NCBI RefSeq assembly: GCF_900112415.1
Contig: NZ_FOLV01000010.1
Coordinates: forward strand, 1-64,000
Direction of reading: 5' to 3'
Source of the DNA: Bacillus sp. 491mf
GTDB taxonomy: Bacteria; Bacillota; Bacilli; Bacillales; Bacillaceae_G
Length of the DNA: 64,000 bases
In this document: in pieces, positions 45,010-54,458 of the stretch
Layout of the letters: the number at the start of each line of letters is the position of its first letter
Position numbering within the stretch: the stretch's first letter is position 1
Position numbers and translations under genes: made by a program
Notes under the pieces: generated by a model
Told to the model about the DNA's origin: nothing
What the model saw: the letters and a program-made list of their open reading frames with translations, nothing else
Databases searched by the model: none

Positions 45010-45685
45010 TTAATGGTTTCTTCGTAGGTGCATTATACACCGCCGCAACAGCATCTGTTATCGATATGACGACTGAAACGAACCGTAATCGTTATATGGG
45101 AATGATTGGTGCATGTATGGGGATGGACTTTATTATTGGAACAGCAATTGGGGGATGTTAAGTCGGATTTGATATGCTGTTCCATTCCAAATCGTTAGCG
45201 CTCTTATTTTACTTTTATTCCCATATACGTTCTTTGCCTTCAAAGAGAGTGTGAGTACAAGAGAAGAAGAAAGCAAGGAATCCTTACTTAAGAAATGGAT
45301 TTTGTTTACCAATCCCGGCAATTGGTTTATTTTTTGTTACTTTTATTATTTTCATGGTTAGCTGGATTAGAGAACACATTTCAATTGTTTGGAAAAGAAG
45401 CAATTAAACTTACATCATTTCAATTTGGGAACATTTTTTTGCGAAGCAAATAAAGTGAAACTTCCGTCAGTGGGGGGGTCTTCATCCCCCACTTATCTTC
45501 TTTGCTTCTCTCTGAATCTTGAGGTGGGGGTCTTACTGCCCACGAATAGCGGGATAAAAACAGATTACGGTACAATTTCGAGTCTAAATTTTTCATTTGA
45601 CAGTTTAGGAAGAATGGTTGGAACTATATTTTTCACAGCGCTATTTGTCTCACAGGGATCAGCATCCTCAGAATGAATGCTATCC
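45010..45685 (+). pseudogene. MFS drug-efflux transporter, interrupted
   Basis: Fragments in several frames: ALYTAATASVIDMTTETNRN RYMGMIGACMGMDFIIGTAI GG, then LFFVTFIIFMV, then after the repeat GTISSLNFSFDSLGRMVGTI FFTALF. These match the loop and helices 4-6 and a late helix of MFS multidrug pumps. The gene is broken by frameshifts, stops and a 109-bp bcr1-like insertion. Confidence 0.8.
45450..45558. repeat. bcr1-like repeat inside the MFS pseudogene
   Basis: ATAAAGTGAAACTTCCGTCA ... CACGAATAGCGGGATAAA, 109 bases, with ATAAA at both ends (45450-45454, 45554-45558). Confidence 0.75.
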
Positions 45686-45803
45686 ATTGCACTGATTATC
45701 GCATTTTGAAAAGAACATCATATGTAAAGGGGCGAAATTTAATATATCGAAATTTTTTATCAAATTCGCGCTGGATGATGGGCTATTTTTCTGTTCCTAT
45801 TTA

Positions 45804-45960
45804 TTTATCCCGCATTAACGGGCAGTAATACTCCCACCTCAAAATTCGGCGAAAGCAAAGAAGTTAGGTGGGAGATAAACTGCCCGTAAAAGCCCGATTG
45901 GTTCAACTAATAATCAGTGGGGGATGAAGAAAACCCCCACTGATTAAAGTTTCACTTTAT
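45804..45960. repeat. bcr1-like repeat, full length (157 bp)
   Basis: TTTATCCCGCATTAACGGGC ... AAAGTTTCACTTTAT with TTTAT at both ends; about 155 bp is the length described for bcr1. It lies in the promoter region of the following ABC transporter. Confidence 0.8.
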
Positions 45961-46052
45961 AATAAAATACAGTTTATAGTCCGTTTTTACATGCATCTCG
46001 GCTGTCCCCTTTATGATAAGTACATAACAGGAAACAAGGAGGAACGAACTTA

Positions 46053-47117
46053 ATGTTTTTAGCACTTAAAGAATTAAAACAATCGAAATTACGATACGGA
46101 TTAGTTGGTACAATTATGATATTATTATCATTTCTTGTACTTATCATATCAGGTTTGGCAAATGGTTTATCTCATAACAGTGCTTCTTCTATTATAGAAA
46201 TGAAGGCAGACAAATTTATATTATCCGATGATGCCGAGGGGAAATTGTTGCGTTCTCAAATTAAAAAAGAGGATGTTAAAAACATATTGGCACAGGTTGA
46301 TGAAAAAGATGCAGTTCCAATGTATATGAAAGTGTCAACATTTGAAAAAGAAGGAAGTTCAAAAAAAGTTGATGCTGCTATTTTTTCAAGTAAGCCAGAT
46401 TCATTTATTGCTCCAAAAGTAATTGAAGGAAAAAATACCCCTTTAGAAAACAATGAAATCATTGCGGATGAATCTATTAAAGAAAAAGGAGTAAATCTTG
46501 GAGACGAACTTGTAGAACCTATTTCTAATAAAGTGTTCAAAGTTGTCGGATTTACAAAAAATCAAATATTTAGCCATACACCTGTTGTTCGCATGAATGA
46601 AGCTGTATGGGATAGCATTGCAATGCCACATCAAAAAGATTATAACGTAATCGCTTTAAATACGGATAAAGAAATTAAGAATGCAAAAGTTGTAGATAAA
46701 AAAGAAGTATTGAAAGGTATTCCAGGTCATAAAGAACAACAACAGACATTAACGATGATTATTGCGTTTTTAATTGTCATTGCAGCATTATTAATTGGCG
46801 TTTTTTTCTATGTCATTACATTACAAAAAACACACCAACTAGGTGTATTAAAAGCAATCGGAACAAAAAATTCATATTTAGTAAAGGCTTTAGTTATACA
46901 ATCTGTATTTTTAACTAGCATTTCCGTTGTAATCAGCATCAGTTTAGTCCTTGCAGTACGGACTGTTTTGCCAGCCACTATGCCGTTTTTATTAACAGCA
47001 ACAACAATCGCGCAATTTTCAGGTATTTTTATTGTAATTAGTATATTAGGTACATTGTTCTCTCTATATCATGTATTGAAAGTAGATGCATTAGAAGCAA
47101 TTGGAGGCGGCATGTGA
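46053..47117 (+). CDS. FtsX-type ABC permease (DevC/HrtB-like)
   Basis: A 354-residue permease: MFLALKELKQSKLRYGLVGT opening, one helix, an extracellular domain of about 200 residues, then three helices (MIIAFLIVIAALLIGVFFYV...). THQLGVLKAIGTKNSYLVKA is the coupling segment. The layout resembles HrtB/DevC heme or lipid exporters. AAGGAGG precedes the ATG. The stop overlaps the ATPase start. Confidence 0.88.
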   Translation: MFLALKELKQSKLRYGLVGTIMILLSFLVLIISGLANGLSHNSASSIIEMKADKFILSDDAEGKLLRSQIKKEDVKNILAQVDEKDAVPMYMKVSTFEKEGSSKKVDAAIFSSKPDSFIAPKVIEGKNTPLENNEIIADESIKEKGVNLGDELVEPISNKVFKVVGFTKNQIFSHTPVVRMNEAVWDSIAMPHQKDYNVIALNTDKEIKNAKVVDKKEVLKGIPGHKEQQQTLTMIIAFLIVIAALLIGVFFYVITLQKTHQLGVLKAIGTKNSYLVKALVIQSVFLTSISVVISISLVLAVRTVLPATMPFLLTATTIAQFSGIFIVISILGTLFSLYHVLKVDALEAIGGGM

Positions 47118-47815
47118 TGGTAACGGAAGTGAAATGGGAAAATACATCATCATTATTAAAGCTCGATCAAGTAAGTAAAGTATATGGAGAAGGAGATACA
47201 GAAGTAACAGCTTTACACCCAATTACATTGGATGTAAAGGAAGGAGAATTCATTGGCATTGTTGGTCCATCTGGTTCAGGAAAAAGCACTTTGCTTTCCA
47301 TTGCAGGTGCACTGCTCTCTCCTTCGAAAGGAAATATTTATATTTATGATCAAAACATAGCAAAATTATCGGGAAAAGAGATGACAGATATTCGCTTAAG
47401 AAAAATTGGGTTTATATTCCAATTTGCGAATCTCGTACCTTTCTTAACGGTGAAAGAACAACTTCTGTATATCGCTAAGTTAAAGGGAGAAGATAAAAAA
47501 GAAGCTGGTAAATTTGCAGAAAAATTACTAGAAACATTTGGATTATCACACCGAATGAATCGTTATCCAAATCAACTTTCAGGCGGGGAAAAACAACGGG
47601 TAGCTATTGCTCGTGCGTTCATGAATAACCCAGATTTAATCTTAGCTGATGAACCTACTGCTAGCCTTGATTCAAAACGTGCAAGAGAAGTCGTTGAATT
47701 AATGAAACAAGAAGTGAAGAAAAATAAAAAAGCAGCGATTATGATTACACACGATGAAAAAATGCTTGATGTATGTGATCGAATTTTAACACTTCGCGAT
47801 GGAAAATTACTATGA
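47117..47815 (+). CDS. ABC ATPase partner of the FtsX-type permease
   Basis: A 232-residue ATPase with GPSGSGKSTLL, LSGGEKQRVAIARAF, LILADEPTASLD and IGFIFQFANLVPFLTVKEQL. TGATG overlap links it to the permease. The pair may export heme or a toxic compound, but the specificity is not shown. The proximity of a PadR regulator on the other side of the dead MFS gene may be incidental. Confidence 0.92.
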   Translation: MVTEVKWENTSSLLKLDQVSKVYGEGDTEVTALHPITLDVKEGEFIGIVGPSGSGKSTLLSIAGALLSPSKGNIYIYDQNIAKLSGKEMTDIRLRKIGFIFQFANLVPFLTVKEQLLYIAKLKGEDKKEAGKFAEKLLETFGLSHRMNRYPNQLSGGEKQRVAIARAFMNNPDLILADEPTASLDSKRAREVVELMKQEVKKNKKAAIMITHDEKMLDVCDRILTLRDGKLL

Positions 47816-47818
47816 GAA

Positions 47819-48300
47819 AACGAAGTGTACGAGCACATGTACAATAATAGGTGGCCTGCCGCATGCCCGTCAAGCTAACAGAAGAGGTTGTCCTCTAAAC
47901 AAAAAAATGAGCTGAATTCCCAAACTATGGAGATATAAAATTTTTTAGGGATATCTCAAAATATTAGCTTCATAAATATGGGTACTACTGACAAAATACT
48001 GATATCGTGTATTATCAAGAGCTAAATGATAAAAATTAAAGGAGAGTACATATTAGTCATATATACTATGTATTCTCCTTTTATCAAACTAAACAACTTG
48101 ATAGTTTAATAATAAGAAGCATAATCAATATAATTTAGAAGTATTTCAGGAGCGATGCCCCCCACTCATAGGATGGGCTTCTATTTATCCAGACATTACA
48201 CATCCTGCTTATTTTAATTAAATATTTGGTAATTTAATCCTAAAGATCTTTAAAATACAAAAAAACTTGAAAGGCATACAGCCAATCAAGAAAAAAATTA
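47819..48300. other. Intergenic region with array-type terminator
   Basis: No gene is seen. At about 48257-48292, in RNA sense, CTTGATTGGC...GCCTTTCAAG with a T-run forms a terminator for the immunity gene above it; related hairpins recur at 49617-49645 and 54404-54438. Confidence 0.5.
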
Positions 48301-48717
48301 TTAATCTTTTATATTATATTTTTCTTTTATTTTTACTAAGAGCTTTTCAACCTCCACAGTATGATCTGGGTGTCTTTCAATGTAAAATTCACAAGCAGTT
48401 TGCAGATATTCACATAGTTCCTTATGGGTTACAATATCTTCCCAATCTTCGTCTACACCATAGTAGAATAAAACTTTATTTTCTCCAAAATACTCCTCCT
48501 CGTACGATTCAAACTCATCAGAATATACGATACCAATTGTGTCTCTTCTATTAACATCTTCTTTGAGAAATCTCTCAAGTATATCTATAAAATCAAATTG
48601 TAGAACTAACCTTCCTAGCACAGCTATTACAAATTCTTTTTCTAAATTTTTATTGATAAAATTTTGTTTTAATAACTTTAATTCATCATATAAGCCATCA
48701 GACATTTTAGTAACCAC
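48301..48717 (-). CDS. Immunity-like protein (possible CdiI type), 138 residues
   Basis: Acidic protein: EFVIAVLGRLVLQFDFIDIL, DTIGIVYSDEFESYEEEYFG, YLQTACEFYIERHPDHTVEV. The pattern recalls proteins annotated as ribonuclease-toxin immunity CdiI, but I hold this loosely. GTG start; an ATG four codons later is equally good. Last gene of the right-hand array block. Confidence 0.6.
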   Translation of the reverse strand: MVTKMSDGLYDELKLLKQNFINKNLEKEFVIAVLGRLVLQFDFIDILERFLKEDVNRRDTIGIVYSDEFESYEEEYFGENKVLFYYGVDEDWEDIVTHKELCEYLQTACEFYIERHPDHTVEVEKLLVKIKEKYNIKD

Positions 48718-48781
48718 ACTCTCTCACTATTTTATTTCTCTAAATTCTAATCTAAAATCTATTAATAACTTATCAACTTAA

Positions 48782-49306
48782 TTACAATAAATTATTATCT
48801 TCTAGTAATTGGTACCAATCATCATCTTTGCTACCTACTGTATTACTAGTACCTCCAGATTGAACAAACGTATTACCTAATTCGCAATATTTTTTTCCTA
48901 AATAATAATTTTGTAAGAAATTATTAAAATCACCATATAATTCAATAACAAAATTTTGGTCAATTAAATCTCCAAACAAACAAGATACATCCCCATTAAT
49001 TTTATTAATACATAATGGATAATTTTCTATTGTTCCTATACAAATCCATTTCTCAGTACCACCTGGTATGTCTTCCACATAAAATTGAATACTTTCAAGT
49101 CTTTGATGGCCGTATATAGTAATTACACCACCATTCAATATTTTATATTTTCTTGTAATAAAATAATAATCTTTTAGAATATTATCTTCTAATTCTTTAT
49201 TTATTGGTTTTTCTTCCTCTATAATTTCACCAATAACCAAACTAAATGGATCATCACCTAAAATATTTTTAACTAATTCTATTTTTTCAAGTACCGATTT
49301 ACTCAT
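48782..49306 (-). CDS. SUKH-like immunity protein, 174 residues
   Basis: ELEDNILKDYYFITRKYKIL NGG and WICIGTIENYPLCINKINGD VS, with a YGDFNNFLQNYYLGKKYCEL tail, fit the SMI1/KNR4 (SUKH) group, though diverged. GAGTGAAATAAAA precedes the ATG. The tip upstream, if any, is reduced to a dozen codons. Confidence 0.65.
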   Translation of the reverse strand: MSKSVLEKIELVKNILGDDPFSLVIGEIIEEEKPINKELEDNILKDYYFITRKYKILNGGVITIYGHQRLESIQFYVEDIPGGTEKWICIGTIENYPLCINKINGDVSCLFGDLIDQNFVIELYGDFNNFLQNYYLGKKYCELGNTFVQSGGTSNTVGSKDDDWYQLLEDNNLL

Positions 49307-49651
49307 TTTTATTTCACTCTCGAATCATGTGGATTTTGTGTTTTACATTTAAGATAAAGAACTGTATTCATTCAATTTCCAAATCTATATAAATCCATTT
49401 TAATTTTTCGACATATAGGTCGAGGTTGCTATTATACAGACTGCAACACGACCTGTATTCACTTTCTCCCCTTGTTTTAAAACATTGCATGTGGCAGGAA
49501 AGGGCCCTGACCGCTTCTATGCACGGCCAGATGCTCTCGTCCTCCCCTAAAAAGAAAGAGGTTTTTATGTCGGGTTTTTAAGTTGTATATATATAAATTG
49601 CTATGCTCATCTATTAAAAAACTTGAAAAACATCGAGTCAATTAAGGATAA
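49307..49651. other. Intergenic stretch with GC-richer patch
   Basis: About 49480-49550 is GC-richer (GGCAGGAAAGGGCCCTGACC) than its surroundings and unassigned. A short minus-strand frame ending NPHDSRVK before the SUKH-like gene may be a toxin-tip vestige. A CTTAATTGAC...GTTTTTCAAG hairpin ends the next gene. Confidence 0.35.
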
Positions 49652-50041
49652 CTATTCAATTGTATCAATATAGCCACTGACAGATTGTATGATACCGTAG
49701 TCAGCTTTAAGATTCATACTTACAGAACCTGATATGTTAATATTAAATTTCCCATCCTTGTCTAATTCGATATGAATATCTCCTCTGTATTTATCATTGG
49801 AAGATTTCAATGTTAATTCCTGTATATCAAAAAAGTCTAGTTGGACAAATACAGTATTATAATTTAACTGTTCCCATTTTTCCGGAGGATTATCTGCGAA
49901 TTTAGGCATATTAAAATTTATAGAAACTTTTTTGCCTTCATCTTCAATTTTAACTGCTACAATACGTACATCTAACAATGAAGGAGCCTCTTTATATAAA
50001 GTGGATATAAATCTATTTCCTTCTAAATCACTGTACCACAT
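49652..50041 (-). CDS. Imm50-like immunity protein (copy 1)
   Basis: A 129-residue protein: PSLLDVRIVAVKIEDEGKKV, NMPKFADNPPEKWEQLNYNT and VFVQLDFFDIQELTL follow the Imm50 pattern of alternating beta strands with a PPxKW core. It begins 4 bases after the stop of a toxin tip, with GGAAGTG as ribosome site inside the tip. Confidence 0.75.
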   Translation of the reverse strand: MWYSDLEGNRFISTLYKEAPSLLDVRIVAVKIEDEGKKVSINFNMPKFADNPPEKWEQLNYNTVFVQLDFFDIQELTLKSSNDKYRGDIHIELDKDGKFNINISGSVSMNLKADYGIIQSVSGYIDTIE

Positions 50042-50045
50042 ATGA

Positions 50046-50165
50046 TCACTTCCATATATTGTTTATTAAATGGACAATGTGCTCTTCTGTGCCTTCAAAT
50101 TTACCTGTTCGAGGTTTATCTGCAGGTCTACCAGTCCCCACCTTTAGAGTGGTGTGCACTATAAA
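50046..50165 (-). pseudogene. Toxin C-terminal tip remnant
   Basis: VGTGRPADKPRTGKFEGTEE HIVHLINNIWK then TGA (50046-50048). This is a well-formed toxin end (nuclease-type 'GTGRPADKPRTG') without any upstream domain. Confidence 0.7.
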
Positions 50166-50190
50166 CCGAATTATCTGTTTCTCATCAAAG

Positions 50191-50583
50191 TTATGATAAT
50201 CCTATTAAACCTGGAGTTACCCCTTCTACTCTCGCCCACTCAAATAAACATTCAACTATCATTTGATTCTTACACTTAATTTTTAATAAACTCTCTTCTT
50301 CTGTCGTATGTATTTCAAAATGATCAATGATATTCTCTGCACCTAAACCTTCTATTGTTAAGTTACGAATAGTAAAGAAAGCTATTTCTATATAAATTAC
50401 ATCCCACTTATTCCATCGTTTTGGCTTATTTTCGACATGTTCTTTTGTCATCAATTGAATAACTAACGTAGGACCGTCTCTTTTAAGACGCACATCTAAT
50501 AGCTCTGACTCTTCAAATTTTGGTATTTTTCCAAAAACACTAATTAGCGCCTGTGGATTTAAAACTTTAAATGGATTACTCAT
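50191..50583 (-). CDS. Imm50-like immunity protein (copy 2)
   Basis: About 130 residues: ESELLDVRLKRDGPTLVIQL, MTKEHVENKPKRWNKWDVIY, IEIAFFTIRNLTIEGLGAEN. Diverged paralogue of the next gene downstream. I start at 50583 because the ATG forms ATGA with the toxin stop and GGGGAG lies before it; the GTG/ATG five codons earlier is less likely. Confidence 0.78.
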   Translation of the reverse strand: MSNPFKVLNPQALISVFGKIPKFEESELLDVRLKRDGPTLVIQLMTKEHVENKPKRWNKWDVIYIEIAFFTIRNLTIEGLGAENIIDHFEIHTTEEESLLKIKCKNQMIVECLFEWARVEGVTPGLIGLS

Positions 50584-50710
50584 TTTGATACTCCCCATTT
50601 TTTATTTCTCTTCTCAAAATAATAATGATTCACCATCCCATCTATCTGTCCTGTTCGTGTATTGTATTCAGGCCTTACACTATGATAAAGCGGCTTTCTC
50701 CAATACTATC
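50580..50710 (-). pseudogene. Toxin C-terminal tip remnant
   Basis: WRKPLYHSVRPEYNTRTGQI DGMVNHYYFEKRNKKWGVSK then TGA overlapping the immunity ATG (ATGA). Open but headless. Confidence 0.7.
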
Positions 50711-50926
50711 TTGCCTAATTCTCACGATTTTCTTCCTAGCCCAGTATTAAAATAAAACTCTATGATGCTACTACCTTCATAAGTTATGGATGTCAGGAAT
50801 TTATCATTCATGTTGTTCTCTAGAATTAAATAGAAGAACTTTTCAACTATTGCATTCTATATAACAAAAAAGCACCTTTTGCCTAAAAAACAATCAAGCG
50901 CCTTATTCCTATCTTATAAGTATCTT

Positions 50927-51460
50927 TTAATAACCGTCTTCAAATAAGCAGTGAAATACTGTTACATTTTCCTCTCTAAGTTCTAATGAAATATTAGGTA
51001 TTTCTATTTCTAGTACATTCTTTTCAAGTAGTTGTATTCCTTCACTCTCTAAATACTTCAAAATCTCATTACCAATTTGTTTTGTAGCTTCATCGAATGG
51101 CTCATATTGTTCTTGTATTTCAACATCATCTTCAACATACTCATATTTAATATATTGTATTGCAGCATATGGAGCGATTGCCGAGATATAAACTAATACC
51201 CCATTTAAATACACATTCTCTCTAATATATGAATTAAACTTATGGGTACCTATTTGTAATCTAGGGTGTATTGAAGATTGAATATATAGCGTAAAACATT
51301 TGGAGTAATTAAAATCTGTAAGATTATCAATGTGAATATCCTTAATTTCATGAGTGAATTTATTAGTCCAAACATTAGGATCGATATAATTATGCAAAAC
51401 ATACCCAAAATCACCACAATGGTAAAGTCCTCCAATGGTATTTAAAACTTTTTGTTTCAT
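50927..51460 (-). CDS. Immunity-like protein, 177 residues
   Basis: Mixed alpha/beta acidic protein: GGLYHCGDFGYVLHNYIDPN, YLNGVLVYISAIAPYAAIQY, IKYEYVEDDVEIQEQYEPFD. Family not recognised. GGAGG precedes the ATG. Follows a toxin remnant. Confidence 0.62.
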   Translation of the reverse strand: MKQKVLNTIGGLYHCGDFGYVLHNYIDPNVWTNKFTHEIKDIHIDNLTDFNYSKCFTLYIQSSIHPRLQIGTHKFNSYIRENVYLNGVLVYISAIAPYAAIQYIKYEYVEDDVEIQEQYEPFDEATKQIGNEILKYLESEGIQLLEKNVLEIEIPNISLELREENVTVFHCLFEDGY

Positions 51461-51472
51461 AAATAGCCTCCA

Positions 51473-51612
51473 TTATTTTACCGAGTAGCCATGGATGTTA
51501 CCCTTTTTAGCAATATGGATCTTTACTTGAGTCCCTTTCAAACCATTGAGTTTTCTTACCTGGTAAATTATTAAAGCTATTTCTCCTGTATTTACTCCAG
51601 AATACCCCAAAA
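51473..51612 (-). pseudogene. Toxin C-terminal remnant
   Basis: SSHVEFLGYSGVNTGEIALI IYQVRKLNG... ends GNIHGYSVK and TAA (51473-51475); the alternative frame NNLPGKKTQWFERDSSKDPY C suggests an internal frameshift. Confidence 0.45.
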
Positions 51613-51626
51613 ATTCCACATGGCTA

Positions 51627-52142
51627 CTAACTCTTATTAATGCTAGTCTTTAGTCTTTTCATTTTCTCAAGCTCTAAGCCATATTGCACATCTGAAGAGA
51701 AAATTTTTGTCATTTCTGTAAAAAACTCTTCTGCAGAAGCAATTAAAGTATTTAAAAACTCTTGTTTCGGCAAAGTCCAACTCTTCTTTACATTCCCATC
51801 TATACTTAAGAGCATGTAATTCTTTGAAATACTCTTGAAACTAAGCAAAATAGGTTGGTCTGGAAAATAAGTTTCAGCTGTATCATTAACAAGAAATCCC
51901 TCAATCATATCGAGTATATACGCCCATAATTGGTCAACTAAATCCCAGTATCTGAAATCCATTATAATGTTATCGAAGTATTTTAAGTAAATCACACCTT
52001 CTAAGTAATCTAAGTCGATATCTTTTTTTATCCTATTCATTTCATCTGTCTTGCAAATATGAATAAAATAATTTTCGAGATCTTTATTTAAATCTCTAAT
52101 TATTACTTCAGGTCTTTTCATATACGAATGACATATAAACAT
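51627..52142 (-). CDS. Immunity-like protein, 171 residues
   Basis: Helical, acidic protein: VIIRDLNKDLENYFIHICKT, FRYWDLVDQLWAYILDMIEG, FSSDVQYGLELEKMKRLKTS. Not assigned. The 5' region (52143-52470) shows no toxin tip, so its partner has been lost entirely. Confidence 0.58.
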   Translation of the reverse strand: MFICHSYMKRPEVIIRDLNKDLENYFIHICKTDEMNRIKKDIDLDYLEGVIYLKYFDNIIMDFRYWDLVDQLWAYILDMIEGFLVNDTAETYFPDQPILLSFKSISKNYMLLSIDGNVKKSWTLPKQEFLNTLIASAEEFFTEMTKIFSSDVQYGLELEKMKRLKTSINKS

Positions 52143-52470
52143 TTTGATACCACCTATTTTTTATAAAATCATCCTACTTTCCCGTTTTTAAAACCAACAA
52201 CATATTTAACTCCATTTACTTTCCTAGTAATTTAATACATGCCATTAGTACCTTTTTAAAAGGAAAGGGAAAGAGGAAATAGGGTATTGAAGAATAGGAA
52301 TGGTGGTAACTGTTGCTATTTTGAATATATGCTGAAAATAATAAATATGAAATAAGACATACTTTTTAATTTGAGATAATATCACAACCTAGCAACGGTT
52401 ATCGCTACATGTCACGAATAGCTGATTCTATTCGACACTCCATCCCTAAAAAATCCTTAAGACTCATAAA

Positions 52471-52968
52471 TTAAGAAAATATTTTTTCTATTTCTTTTTC
52501 ATAATTATTTATCGTGTTATTAATTTCTATTAACACAGTATCTTCATCAGTTGCAGGCTCGTAACCAACTATAACTTTTGGAATATCATAACTTTTTTTC
52601 AAATCAACTAGATAATGTACTAGCCCTTTTAACCTTAACTTGTTATCGTATCTCTTACCTTTTAATATTTCATTTTCGGGAAAGTTAAATACAATGTCAC
52701 CATATTGTTCATCAAACGAGAGAACTATTACTACGTTTTTTAATGAAATACCTAACTGCGATTCTTCTAAAAATATATTTCCTGTACCTTTTGGTGATAA
52801 AATCTCTTCTATGCTTTTCACTTGAGAAAAGTCCATATCTTTTCCAGAAGCATTATCATAAAAATGTGATGATTTAACTTTTAATATAGACAATTTAAGT
52901 TCTTCGTAAATTAACGTATCAATTTTTCTCTTATTAAAATCAGTTAATATAATCTCTAAATTGTCCAC
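52471..52968 (-). CDS. Immunity-like protein, 165 residues
   Basis: Acidic protein with YEELKLSILKVKSSHFYDNA, VVIVLSFDEQYGDIVFNFPE and PKVIVGYEPATDEDTVLIEI. Family uncertain. GTG start right after the TGA of a toxin scrap, with GGGGGAG as ribosome site. Confidence 0.62.
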   Translation of the reverse strand: MDNLEIILTDFNKRKIDTLIYEELKLSILKVKSSHFYDNASGKDMDFSQVKSIEEILSPKGTGNIFLEESQLGISLKNVVIVLSFDEQYGDIVFNFPENEILKGKRYDNKLRLKGLVHYLVDLKKSYDIPKVIVGYEPATDEDTVLIEINNTINNYEKEIEKIFS

Positions 52969-53020
52969 TCATGCTCCCCCAAAAGCCCCTGCTTTCACAA
53001 ATAGAGTGAAAACATTAAAG
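52969..53020 (-). pseudogene. Toxin tip scrap
   Basis: NVFTLFVKAGAFGGA and TGA (52969-52971), abutting the immunity GTG. Between 53021 and 53196 nothing is seen. Confidence 0.45.
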
Positions 53021-53196
53021 CTTGATATAGTAAGTTTTATGTAAATGTCACCGCAACCACTCTCATATGAAACTGGCTCAATGCGGAAAGCTTATTCCTA
53101 TATATGATTCGTGTGGGAATAAACTTTAAAAAGGTTATCAATTATTTGCTAAGGATTTTAATGTTTGAATTTATTGGTTGTAAACAATTAGATTCT

Positions 53197-53610
53197 TTAA
53201 GAATCAATCTTCACGAGGAAATCTTCGAGTATTTTCTTTACCGGTTTGCTTGCCTTTGGAAGTATTTCATTTATTCGATGCAGTATGGATGGATCGTTCA
53301 ATAGCATTTGCTTGTTTTCTAGAGTCGTAAAGCTTCTTAGGGTATCTATACATATCACAAATAGTTCTTCAGCTTCAATGCTAAGCAATGATAGTAATAT
53401 TCCGAATTCACACACATTACAGTTACTATCCATACAGTATGCCAGTTTTTTCTGCCATTCTATCGGTTTAGTAAGTGCCTTACTTGCTAATTCCTCCCAA
53501 TCTTTTTGGCTAAACTCTAATAATATCTCGCTTGCAATTATACAACCATCATCGTACCATGCGTCCTCAGTTGTATTCGCAGATAAAAGATCATCTAATT
53601 CTCTATACAT
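53197..53610 (-). CDS. Immunity-like helical protein, 137 residues
   Basis: Alpha-helical repeat-like protein: YRELDDLLSANTTEDAWYDD, IASEILLEFSQKDWEELASK, MDSNCNVCEFGILLSLLSIE. It resembles immunity proteins of the HEAT-like type. ATG at 53610 chosen, with AAAGGTG upstream. Follows a toxin tip by about 25 bases. Confidence 0.68.
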   Translation of the reverse strand: MYRELDDLLSANTTEDAWYDDGCIIASEILLEFSQKDWEELASKALTKPIEWQKKLAYCMDSNCNVCEFGILLSLLSIEAEELFVICIDTLRSFTTLENKQMLLNDPSILHRINEILPKASKPVKKILEDFLVKIDS

Positions 53611-53634
53611 TTTTATCACCTTTCCATTTAAATC

Positions 53635-53826
53635 TTAAAATCCCGATGAACGAGGTGCACTCACACTTCCTGTTGAGTAACCGCTAGTTACATCAGCAGC
53701 AATTTTGATAACATCAATCTCAATTCCATTTATTATTGCTCTATACCAAAAGGAATCTGATAAGACATTCCACATAGCAAGTAATTTCTTGTCCAAACGA
53801 GTTACAACATAGCCTATAAACTCTTA
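53635..53826 (-). pseudogene. Toxin C-terminal tip remnant
   Basis: EFIGYVVTRLDKKLLAMWNV LSDSFWYRAIINGIEIDVIK IAADVTSGYS... RSSGF then TAA (53635-53637). Open but without a head. Confidence 0.65.
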
Positions 53827-53837
53827 GAGGTCTTCTT

Positions 53838-54179
53838 TTACAATTCTATATCTTTCCCTTCTTCTACTACCTTATCTCTCCATAATACTAGTAATTTTCT
53901 AAATTCAGAGGTTTCAATTCTACACTGGTTATTTGGAGGGCTCATAAAAAGGTTAATTGCACTTGTATAATTAGATTCTATATAAACGGCTGCTATATTC
54001 CCCTCTATTTCATAATGTGGAAATTTTTTGTCTACTACATTATCTAAAATCTGTACATATTCATCTACCTCATCGTCTAAAGTATCTTCTAAAAAATGAG
54101 AGATAATAAAAATTTCTTTTGGTAAACGTATTCTCAATCCCCCAAGCCCATCACGATAAAATTCATATGTATATTTCAT
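53838..54179 (-). CDS. Immunity-like protein, 113 residues
   Basis: YTYEFYRDGLGGLRIRLPKE IFIISHFLEDTLDDEVDEYV is followed by a beta part and closes with FRKLLVLWRDKVVEEGKDIE. Not assigned. GGAGG precedes the ATG and is part of the preceding remnant's end. Confidence 0.62.
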   Translation of the reverse strand: MKYTYEFYRDGLGGLRIRLPKEIFIISHFLEDTLDDEVDEYVQILDNVVDKKFPHYEIEGNIAAVYIESNYTSAINLFMSPPNNQCRIETSEFRKLLVLWRDKVVEEGKDIEL

Positions 54180-54182
54180 TTT

Positions 54183-54400
54183 TCACCTCCTCGTATGAAT
54201 AGGATATGCTGTTATTATCTCATTATTTTCTATAGCTATTACTTCTTCAATTTCTTTTTCAATTTCATCTTCACGAGCTTTGTCACTATCGTGTTTAAAG
54301 TATAAATCAAATAATAAGTTTTTTAGGCATTGCAATTAATCTTGCACGTTTGTTATCTTCGTGGTCTTTTGATTCAAATATCGATTTACATTTCATTTAA
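54183..54400 (-). pseudogene. Frameshifted toxin tip
   Basis: KCKSIFESKDHEDNKRARLI AMPKK in one frame continues one base off as LLFDLYFKHDSDKAREDEIE KEIEEVIAIENNEIITAYPI HTRR and TGA (54183-54185). A single-base indel in the run of A near 54318 separates the halves. Confidence 0.6.
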
Positions 54401-54403
54401 CTT

Positions 54404-54438
54404 TAAAAAACCTTGAAAGGTTAAAGGCCAATCAAGGT
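54404..54438 (-). terminator. Array-type terminator
   Basis: ACCTTGATTGG...CCTTTCAAGGT then T-run; similar hairpins end other immunity genes in the window. Confidence 0.55.
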
Positions 54439-54458
54439 CAAAGTTTAAATAGCGACTA

